Assembly (NCBI GenBank): GCA_016219645.1
Contig: JACRLR010000030.1
Coordinates: forward strand, 1 to 64,000
Origin: Nitrospirota bacterium
GTDB lineage: Bacteria > Nitrospirota > Nitrospiria > Nitrospirales > Nitrospiraceae
Direction of reading: 5' to 3'
Length of the DNA: 64,000 nucleotides
Shown here one piece after another: positions 57,766 to 64,000 of this stretch; position 1 is the stretch's first letter; each line of letters opens with the position of its first letter. Both the position numbers and the translations under genes were made by a program. A model generated the notes under the pieces. The model searched no databases. It was given only the letters and a program-made list of their open reading frames with translations, and was not told the origin of the DNA.

Positions 57766-59046
57766 ATGGATGTTCTAATCCTCTTAGGTCTTATCGTTCT
57801 TTCAGCTGTGATATCCACGGCCGAGATCGGTTTCTTTGCGGTCAACGAAACAAAGCTGAAGGCGCTTGTCCAATCTGGGAGTAAACGCGCGAAGCTGGCG
57901 CTCCATCTGCGTAGTGACCCCCAAAAACTTCTCTCGACTATTTTGGTCGGCGACCGTCTGGTGGGCGTGGCGACACCGATGTATGCCACCTTTCTCACCT
58001 TGAGCATATATGGAGGGCAAACAGTTTTTGACGAGGCGATCGCCGTCATGGTCGGCCTGCTGACCTTTGTCCTCTTAGTGGCAGTCGATGTAATTCCCAA
58101 AACGTTAGCCGCCAAGTTCTCTGTTCCGGTCACTCTGAACATGGCCTACCCCGTCTACATCGTTCAATTACTCCTCAAGCCATTATTGTTTGTGATCGTG
58201 CCGATGATCTACAAATTGACAGGAGGGAAGGGGCTGACGCTTCCCCTTGTGACTGAGGAAGAGCTGAAAATCATGCTGGATGAGGGTGGAAAGACCGGGA
58301 CGATTGAATTCGAGAAGGTCAAAATGATCAAGAACGTCTTCCAGCTCAAGGACATCACGGCTGAAGATGCGATGACCCCTCGGCTCTATGTCTTTTCATT
58401 GGACGGTAACCTCTGCCTGAAAGAGGCTCAGGAACTCCTCTACAATTCAAAATACTCGCGTATCCCTGTGTATGACACGACGCTCGATAACATCACGGGT
58501 ATTCTCTACAAGACGAGGGCATTGACCGAACTCGCCAAAGGGCAGAATGAGGTGAAACTCAAGGACATTGCCTATCCTCCGCTCTTCGTTCCAGCAGGGA
58601 AGACGGCCGACGACCTCATGAAGCAGTTTCAGCAGGAAAAACGGCATATGGCCGTCGTGGTCAACGAGTTCGGCGGTGTGATGGGGATTGTCACGCTTGA
58701 AGATCTTCTCGAGGAAGTGGTCGGGGAGATCATGGACGAAACCGACATCACGGAAGAACTGATCAAACGGTTAGGAAAAAACCACATCCTCGTTCACAGT
58801 CGAACTGAAGTGCGCAAGGTCAACGACTTCCTCAAAGTCGACCTCGGCGATGAAGCTGTCACGATCGGCGGTCTCATTCAGCAGGAACTTGGTCGAATTC
58901 CCAAGGTGGGGGAAGAAGTGCGGATTGCCAACTGCCGGATCCTCATCCATGAAGCGGAGCCTCGGTCCATCCGTAGTGTTCAAATCTTTCGCGAAGAAAA
59001 ATCGCCGGCTCCGGTCGAGACTCCGAACCTCGATCTGGTCAGTTAG
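57766..59046 (+). CDS. CNNM/HlyC-CorC family transporter with CBS domains
   Basis: A 426-residue protein. It has an N-terminal DUF21 membrane domain (ILLGLIVLSAVISTAEIGFF, SVPVTLNMAYPVYIVQLLLK), a CBS pair (AMTPRLYVFSLDGN, SRIPVYDTTLDNITGILY, MAVVVNEFGGVMGIVTLEDL) and a C-terminal CorC/HlyC domain (AVTIGGLIQQELGRIPKVGE). The family is linked to magnesium and cobalt efflux or homeostasis. It converges with ligA and overlaps it by 8 nt. ATG 57766 has no clear ribosome site, although the N-terminus is a good first helix. Confidence 0.9.
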   Translation: MDVLILLGLIVLSAVISTAEIGFFAVNETKLKALVQSGSKRAKLALHLRSDPQKLLSTILVGDRLVGVATPMYATFLTLSIYGGQTVFDEAIAVMVGLLTFVLLVAVDVIPKTLAAKFSVPVTLNMAYPVYIVQLLLKPLLFVIVPMIYKLTGGKGLTLPLVTEEELKIMLDEGGKTGTIEFEKVKMIKNVFQLKDITAEDAMTPRLYVFSLDGNLCLKEAQELLYNSKYSRIPVYDTTLDNITGILYKTRALTELAKGQNEVKLKDIAYPPLFVPAGKTADDLMKQFQQEKRHMAVVVNEFGGVMGIVTLEDLLEEVVGEIMDETDITEELIKRLGKNHILVHSRTEVRKVNDFLKVDLGDEAVTIGGLIQQELGRIPKVGEEVRIANCRILIHEAEPRSIRSVQIFREEKSPAPVETPNLDLVS

Positions 59047-61066
59047 GACCGCTCTCCCCCTCTCTGATCAGCGTCGAGAACTCCTGTTCCGTCAAAATTT
59101 TCACCCCCAGGGTGCGGGCCTGGACTAACTTGGAGCCAGGGTCTCGCCCTACGACCAGATAGGAAGTCTTTTTACTCACGCTTGAAGACACGCGAGCTCC
59201 GACCGCTTCCACAGCCTCTTGCGCGCCGTTTCTTGTGAAGTGGTCCAATCCACCGGTAAACACGAAGGTCATCCCCGCAAGCGGAGACTTTTCCCGGTCG
59301 CTCTTTGCCAAACCTGGGGCAATCTGGACGCCGGATTCCCGGAGCTGTGCGATGACTTCCCGGTTATGTGGCTCAGACCAATAGACTGCCAAGCTCTCGG
59401 AAATCTCAGGGCCGATTTCTCGAATCTGTTGAAACCGCTCCCGATCAGCCTCGATGATCTCCTCAAGAGATCCAAATTCACGGGCCAGAACTTTGGCGAT
59501 ATGTTGTCCGACTTGTCGGATACCGAGTCCCATCAGAAAACGATCCAGGGAGACGTTTTTGCTGACGGCAATCGATTCGAGGAGGAGTGTGGCGGACCGA
59601 TCGGCAAATCCTTCTAGCCGGACGAGATCGGCCTTGGTCAGGCGATAGAGGTCGGCGAGGGATCGCACCAGCCCCTCATCGACCAGCTGTGCCACGGTTT
59701 TCTTCCCCAAGCCTTCGATGTTGAGGGCATGTTTGGAAGCAAAATGCTCGATAGCTCCCTTCAACTGAGCGCCGCAGACCAATTGGCCCGTACAGTAAAA
59801 ATAGGCACCGTCACGACCGACACGCGATCCGCAAACCGGGCAGTGGTCAGGCATGCAAAAGGGGCTGCTGCGCTGCTCATCATGGATCGGGACACGCTCG
59901 GCAATAGCGGGGATGACATCACCGGCCCGTTCCACCTTGACGGTATCGCCGATCCGAATGTCCTTCCGCGTCACTTCATCTGCATTATGCAACGTGGCTC
60001 TGCTGATGGTGACACCACTGACCTCCACCGGTTTTAAGAGCGCGACAGGCGTGAGGGTTCCGGTTCTTCCGACAGAGACAACGATATCCTGCACAACGGT
60101 GGTTTCTTTACGAGGGGGGAATTTAAAGGCAATGGCCCAGCGTGGACTGCGGGACTTCATGCCGAGGCGACTCTGCCAGTCTCGGCGATTCACCTTGACC
60201 ACCACGCCATCGATCTCGTAAGGCAACTGATCCCTCATCGATTCCGTTTCGCGATGAAACGTCACTACCTCATCGATTGACGCGCAGATTCGTCGATGCG
60301 TCGGCACCGGGAGACCCCACTGAGCCAACCGCTCCAGTTCGTCCCAGTGAGTCGATGGGAGCGGGGCAGATGCAGTCATGATTTCGTAACAGGTCACGAC
60401 TAGCGGGCGGGTCGCGGTGATCGTGGAGTCCAGTTGCCGGAGCGAACCGGAAGCCGCATTGCGGGGATTGGCAAAGGCATCGTTGCCCCGTTCCGTCATG
60501 CGCCGGTTCAAGGCTTGAAAATCGTCTAGGCGCATGTAGACTTCGCCTCTCACGACAAGATGATCAGGGCGATTCGATTGTGCCTGCAATTGCAGCGGCA
60601 GGGAGCGAATGGTACGAAGGTTGACGGTCACATCCTCCCCTGTCGTTCCGTCGCCTCTGGTTGCCCCACGGGTAAAGGTTCCATGATCGTAAATCAATTC
60701 GACTGATAACCCGTCGAATTTCGGTTCTGCGCTGTATTCGACGAACTGGGTCTCCAGTTCACGTTTCATCCGTTGATCGAATGCCTGAACCTCGCTCTGA
60801 TCGACAATCGAGTCGAGGCTGAGCATCGGCTGTTTGTGGGACACTTTGACCAGCTGCCCAAGCGGAGGCGCTCCGACCCGCTGTGACGGGGAATCTGCCG
60901 TCACTAGATCGGGATGGGCCTGTTCCAGTTCAATCAACTCTCGAAAGAGGCCATCGTACTGGGAGTCAGAAATCTCCGGCCGCGCCTTGACGTAGTACAG
61001 ATAGTCGTGGCGCCTGATTTCGTCCCTGAGGGCAATCAGTCTGGCGAGGATGTCGGCGTGAGCCAT
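59039..61066 (-). CDS. ligA: NAD+-dependent DNA ligase
   Basis: A 675-residue LigA of standard length. The parts are domain Ia (RHDYLYYVKARPEISDSQYD), the adenylation motif KFDG in EYSAEPKFDGLSVELIY, the OB fold, zinc cysteines (CPVCGSRVGRDGAYFYC), HhH repeats (GLGIRQVGQHIAKVLAREFG) and a C-terminal BRCT (GMTFVFTGGLDHFTR). It seals nicks in replication and repair. Its last 8 nt overlap the end of the CorC-type gene, so the convergent transcripts share a 3' region. Confidence 0.95.
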   Translation of the reverse strand: MAHADILARLIALRDEIRRHDYLYYVKARPEISDSQYDGLFRELIELEQAHPDLVTADSPSQRVGAPPLGQLVKVSHKQPMLSLDSIVDQSEVQAFDQRMKRELETQFVEYSAEPKFDGLSVELIYDHGTFTRGATRGDGTTGEDVTVNLRTIRSLPLQLQAQSNRPDHLVVRGEVYMRLDDFQALNRRMTERGNDAFANPRNAASGSLRQLDSTITATRPLVVTCYEIMTASAPLPSTHWDELERLAQWGLPVPTHRRICASIDEVVTFHRETESMRDQLPYEIDGVVVKVNRRDWQSRLGMKSRSPRWAIAFKFPPRKETTVVQDIVVSVGRTGTLTPVALLKPVEVSGVTISRATLHNADEVTRKDIRIGDTVKVERAGDVIPAIAERVPIHDEQRSSPFCMPDHCPVCGSRVGRDGAYFYCTGQLVCGAQLKGAIEHFASKHALNIEGLGKKTVAQLVDEGLVRSLADLYRLTKADLVRLEGFADRSATLLLESIAVSKNVSLDRFLMGLGIRQVGQHIAKVLAREFGSLEEIIEADRERFQQIREIGPEISESLAVYWSEPHNREVIAQLRESGVQIAPGLAKSDREKSPLAGMTFVFTGGLDHFTRNGAQEAVEAVGARVSSSVSKKTSYLVVGRDPGSKLVQARTLGVKILTEQEFSTLIREGESGPN

Positions 61067-61158
61067 AGGACTGGATGGCGGTGATCAGCGGAAGTGACGG
61101 ATCTGACCGTACCATAGGCTCAGGGAGTCGGTCAAACCATGAAGACGCCATATTCGCT

Positions 61159-61263
61159 TTGACTTTCGCTGCGATAGACATTATTGTAACAGTCAGAGTT
61201 GAGTCGATTTATCACTGATTGGCAGCCCGTGTCCAGCCATGCTGTGGGGGAGGTAATTCCCCC
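61159..61263 (+). promoter_or_regulatory. Promoter and leader hairpin before the LysM lipoprotein
   Basis: TTGACT (61159-61164), a 17-nt spacer and TATTGT (61182-61187) make a good sigma-70 promoter. In the leader, GGGGGA (61246-61251) pairs with TCCCCC (61258-61263), ending 22 nt before the ATG. It could affect translation or mRNA stability. Confidence 0.5.
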
Positions 61264-61285
61264 ATGATCGTCAGAGGAGGTATTC

Positions 61286-61894
61286 ATGAAAGGGGAGTAT
61301 TACGTGAATAAATTGATGCCCAGGGCCGGCTATCGAATCGCCATGATCATCTGTGGAGGGCTGTTGATGGGTGGATGTGTCATGGCGGAGAAGTACGACG
61401 CGGAAAAGGCGCGCAGCCTAAACTTCCAACGTCTCCTTGCCCAGGAGGAAAAGCGAACCGGGGAGCTCGACAGTGAAGCGAAGAGGGCCAAGAATGAACT
61501 GCTGGAGTATGAAGCGCGGAATCGGGAACTCACGGCACAACTGCAAGCCACTCGGGAACAGATGACCCGTGTTCAGGAAGAAGCCGAGGCCATGAAGGAG
61601 TCTGCGCTGCTGGAACGAAAGGCCAAAGCCGATATGAAGCGCGCAGTCACACCGACGCGCAAGTCGGCGTCGGTTGCACCGACGGCCGATAGCATGGATC
61701 TGGGTGCGTCAGACCTCGGGTTTGCCCCGACGGTTTCGGCTGGGTCTGGCGCCGTTCATGTCGTGAAACCCGGCGAAACTCTCTATCGGATCAGTCGGCA
61801 ATATGGAGTCACGGTCGAGAAGGTCAGAAAGTGGAACAAGTTGTCTGACGACATTATCGAGGTAGGACAGAAGCTCATCGTGGGCCAAGAATGA
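61286..61894 (+). CDS. LysM-domain lipoprotein with coiled coil
   Basis: A 202-residue protein. The signal peptide ends in a lipobox (GGLLMGGC). A long coiled coil covers about residues 40-115 (EEKRTGELDSEAKRAKNELL, then RNRELTAQLQATREQMTRVQ). A linker follows, then a C-terminal LysM (HVVKPGETLYRISRQYGVTV, ending DIIEVGQKLIVGQ). It would bind peptidoglycan and tether to a membrane, suggesting an envelope spacer or division factor. ATG 61286 has GAGGAGGT at good spacing. trpE starts 12 nt after its stop. Confidence 0.88.
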   Translation: MKGEYYVNKLMPRAGYRIAMIICGGLLMGGCVMAEKYDAEKARSLNFQRLLAQEEKRTGELDSEAKRAKNELLEYEARNRELTAQLQATREQMTRVQEEAEAMKESALLERKAKADMKRAVTPTRKSASVAPTADSMDLGASDLGFAPTVSAGSGAVHVVKPGETLYRISRQYGVTVEKVRKWNKLSDDIIEVGQKLIVGQE

Positions 61895-61906
61895 TAGGCT
61901 GACCGC

Positions 61907-63403
61907 GTGGCCCCGCCGCAATATTCACTCAGTCTCGACCAACTTCGGCAGTATGCCGGAGAAGGCAATCTCGTTCCGCTCTATCGAGAGATTCTCGCGG
62001 ATTATGAGACCCCTGTCTCTGCCTTTGCCAAAATCGATCATGGCCCTTCAGCCTACCTCCTAGAGTCCATCGAGGGCGGCGAGAAGTGGGCTCGCTATTC
62101 CTTTCTTGGAAGTGGGTCGCCTGTTGTCGTGTACGAGGATGGAGGCGACCTGCTGGTCGTGCAAGGCACCAGCAAGAAGCGCATTCCCAGCCGTGGAAAC
62201 CCTCTCGAACGTCTGCGGGAGCTGATGGAGGCCTATCGTCCGGTGACCGTGCCGGGCCTTCCCCCGTTCGTTGGCGGCGCAGTCGGCTATCTGAGTTACG
62301 ATATGGTGCGCACCTTCGAGGATTTGGCTACCCGGAAGAAGGACCCGCTCAATCTGCCGGACTTTGCCTTCCTGCTGACCGATACGATGCTGATCTTTGA
62401 CAATGTCGCTCAAAAGATCAAAGTGGTGGCTACCGCCCATGTGACGGCAAAGGGGGAACGCGGTATCAAGACCGCCTACCGATCGGCGACAGAACGGATC
62501 GAACGCACGATAGCAAGACTCAAGCGTCCCCTCCGCCGAACGCGTCCACATCGCCGCCGCCGACCAGTGTCCTTTACGGCGAACATGAGCAAAGCGGATT
62601 TTGAGAAGATGGTGGTACGGACAAAGGAATACATTCGGGCCGGTGATATCGTGCAAGCAGTGTTATCCCAGCGGTGGGAAACGAGCGTGCAGGCGTCGCC
62701 GTTGCAACTGTATCGGGCGTTGCGCGTGGTGAATCCCTCTCCCTATATGTATTACCTGCGCATCGCCGGGGTCGAATTGGTCGGCTCCTCTCCAGAGACG
62801 CTCGTCCGTTGTGAAAACGGCGTCATTTCCGTCCGTCCTATTGCGGGCACGCGCCGGCGTGGTGCGACGCCTGAAGAAGATCAACAGATGGAGCGGCGGT
62901 TATTGGCGGATAAAAAGGAACGGGCTGAGCATGTGATGCTCGTCGATCTTGGGCGGAATGATGTCGGTCGTGTGGCGAAACCAGGCTCGGTCGTTGTGGA
63001 CTCGCTCATGCACGTCGAGCGGTATTCACACGTGATGCACATTGTGTCGAATGTGACGGGGCAGCTTGATGAAGCGAAGACCTCGTACGACGTGTTGCGC
63101 GCCTGCTTTCCCGCCGGCACCGTTTCCGGCGCGCCGAAGGTGCGAGCGATGCAGATCATCGATGAACTCGAGCCGACAAGACGCGGTCCCTATGCCGGAG
63201 CGGTGGGCTACTTTAGCTTTTCTGGTAACATGGATATGTGCATTAATATCAGGACGGTTGTCGTGAAAAAACACCAGGCCTTCATTCAAGCAGGGGCTGG
63301 TATCGTCGCAGATTCGAATCCGGAACACGAGTATGAAGAGACCTGCAATAAGGCCAAGGCCATGATGAAGGCGGTCGAATTGGCCGAACAGGGGCTGGAA
63401 TGA
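61907..63403 (+). CDS. trpE: Anthranilate synthase component I
   Basis: A 498-residue chorismate-binding enzyme. The N-domain holds the tryptophan-site LLES motif (YLLESIEGGEKWARYSFLG). The catalytic domain has PSPYMYYLRI, RPIAGTRRRGATPEEDQQME, HVMLVDLGRNDVGRV and GTVSGAPKVRAMQIIDELEP. It makes anthranilate from chorismate using ammonia from TrpG. The intact LLES suggests feedback inhibition by tryptophan. The start is GTG 61907. It is followed by a hairpin and then trpG, without a visible trp leader or attenuator upstream. Confidence 0.93.
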   Translation: MAPPQYSLSLDQLRQYAGEGNLVPLYREILADYETPVSAFAKIDHGPSAYLLESIEGGEKWARYSFLGSGSPVVVYEDGGDLLVVQGTSKKRIPSRGNPLERLRELMEAYRPVTVPGLPPFVGGAVGYLSYDMVRTFEDLATRKKDPLNLPDFAFLLTDTMLIFDNVAQKIKVVATAHVTAKGERGIKTAYRSATERIERTIARLKRPLRRTRPHRRRRPVSFTANMSKADFEKMVVRTKEYIRAGDIVQAVLSQRWETSVQASPLQLYRALRVVNPSPYMYYLRIAGVELVGSSPETLVRCENGVISVRPIAGTRRRGATPEEDQQMERRLLADKKERAEHVMLVDLGRNDVGRVAKPGSVVVDSLMHVERYSHVMHIVSNVTGQLDEAKTSYDVLRACFPAGTVSGAPKVRAMQIIDELEPTRRGPYAGAVGYFSFSGNMDMCINIRTVVVKKHQAFIQAGAGIVADSNPEHEYEETCNKAKAMMKAVELAEQGLE

Positions 63404-63490
63404 GCACGTAAGGCGTGAGTGGTAAGTGGTGAAGTGATCAGGATCTCGCCCACTTTCCCCCTTACGCCTGACGCCTCACACCTCACGGTT
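63404..63490. repeat. Intergenic hairpin of AAGGCGTGAG / CGCCTCAC words
   Basis: The left arm has GTAAGGCGTGAGTGGTAAGT. The right arm has CTTACGCCTGACGCCTCACA and CCTCACGG. The same words (TTCACGCCTGACGCCTTACGG) end at 23722 before the deacetylase gene. It lies between trpE and trpG and could reduce read-through between them. Confidence 0.55.
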
Positions 63491-63494
63491 TATT

Positions 63495-64000
63495 ATGTTG
63501 CTGATGATCGACAACTACGATTCTTTCACCTATAACCTCGTGCAATACTTCGGGGAACTCGGTGAAGACATTCGGGTGTTCCGTAACGATAAGATTACGA
63601 TCGATCAGATCGAGTCGCTGCAACCCAGCCGCATCGTCATTTCTCCCGGGCCCTGCACGCCGGTGGAAGCTGGTGTATCGGTCGAGACCATCCGGCATTT
63701 TGGCGGGCGCCTCCCTCTCTTGGGTGTCTGTCTAGGCCATCAATCTCTGGCTGTGGCGTTCGGCGGGGAAGTCGTCCGGGCCGAACGATTGATGCATGGC
63801 AAAACCTCGAAGATCCGCCATGACGAGAAAACGATCTTCCACCAGCTGCCGAATCCCTTCGACGCGACACGCTACCATTCTCTGATCGTAAAGCGCGACA
63901 CGCTGCCTTCCTGTTTTGAGATCTCGGCCGAAACGGATGAAGGGGAAATCATGGGATTGCGCCATCGATCATTAGGCATCGAAGGAGTGCAGTTTCATCC
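63495..64000 (+). CDS. trpG: Anthranilate synthase component II (glutamine amidotransferase), truncated by the window edge
   Basis: The first 168 codons of a class I amidotransferase. Visible parts are [36 protein letters not shown], the nucleophile Cys in [32 protein letters not shown] and GVEGVQFHP-like GIEGVQFHP with the catalytic His. It releases ammonia from glutamine for TrpE; the same protein may serve PabB. The rest of the gene, with the final Glu, is beyond position 64000. Confidence 0.93.
   Translation, partial: MLLMIDNYDSFTYNLVQYFGELGEDIRVFRNDKITIDQIESLQPSRIVISPGPCTPVEAGVSVETIRHFGGRLPLLGVCLGHQSLAVAFGGEVVRAERLMHGKTSKIRHDEKTIFHQLPNPFDATRYHSLIVKRDTLPSCFEISAETDEGEIMGLRHRSLGIEGVQFH

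Noticed and set aside
1-64000. tRNA, rRNA, tmRNA, RNase P RNA, SRP RNA, CRISPR arrays and cobalamin riboswitch
   Set aside because: I looked for the typical conserved cores and saw none. A covariance-model scan would be decisive, and any hit would overturn this.

Overview
The window looks like a chromosomal segment of a nitrite-oxidising Nitrospira. The left edge holds the last 57 codons of what I recognise, from memory of the family, as NxrB, the iron-sulfur subunit of nitrite oxidoreductase. Nearby lie a TatA protein, a signal-peptide protein of the NxrC / ethylbenzene-dehydrogenase haem-b subunit type and two exported pentahaem cytochromes c. A bacterial ubiquitin-like Pup, a proton-pumping pyrophosphatase and a B12-dependent ribonucleotide reductase fit the same lineage. 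No rRNA, tRNA, CRISPR array, intact transposon or prophage was seen.

Layout. Positions 1-10.5 kb form a respiratory block on the + strand: nxrB end, terminator, radical SAM protein, membrane protein, TPR protein, tatA, NHL-repeat protein, NxrC-like protein, PDZ protein and two pentahaem cytochromes. Positions 10.5-20 kb hold a response regulator, hppA, pup, recJ, a bifunctional relA/spoT, a DUF192 protein, a zinc ribbon and an exported flavodoxin. Positions 20-30 kb hold bfd under a clear promoter plus Fur-like box, pepF, a deacetylase overlapping a third pentahaem cytochrome, a rhodanese, an SmbP-like metal-binding protein, a nitrilase-family amidase, yqgE and a PDZ lipoprotein. Positions 30-45 kb hold uvrA, msrB, lon, type III glutamine synthetase, an rRNA methyltransferase, Nudix genes, a toxin-antitoxin pair followed by an IscA-like protein, two PilZ proteins, and an overlapping mutY-mutT-exonuclease set. 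Positions 45-64 kb hold lipoproteins, the tRNA methylthiotransferases miaB and mtaB, ampG, nrdJ behind DnaA boxes, an ACT protein, rlpA, a CorC-type transporter, ligA, a LysM lipoprotein, trpE and the start of trpG.

How the genes work together. The first 10 kb is consistent with biogenesis and electron transfer around a periplasmic nitrite oxidoreductase. TatA would serve folded-protein export, the NxrC-like protein would pass electrons through haem b, and the multihaem cytochromes would carry them onward. hppA, relA/spoT, pup and lon suit a slow-growing organism on a small energy budget, but that is inference. DNA maintenance genes (recJ, uvrA, mutY/mutT, ligA, nrdJ) are scattered as single genes or small pairs.

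The most unusual content is non-coding. At least six complete copies and one half copy of a palindromic intergenic element share the left end GCAGGATGCTGAAAAAG and the right end CTTTTTGAGCATCCTGC. All keep the same G-opposite-G mismatch, and one carries compensating base changes in its stem. Their interiors are mosaic and inverted between copies, and most begin at or just after a stop codon. Several other hairpin families built from short repeated words also sit at gene ends. One such sequence appears to be inserted in frame inside uvrA, and others supply the C-terminal codons of neighbouring genes.
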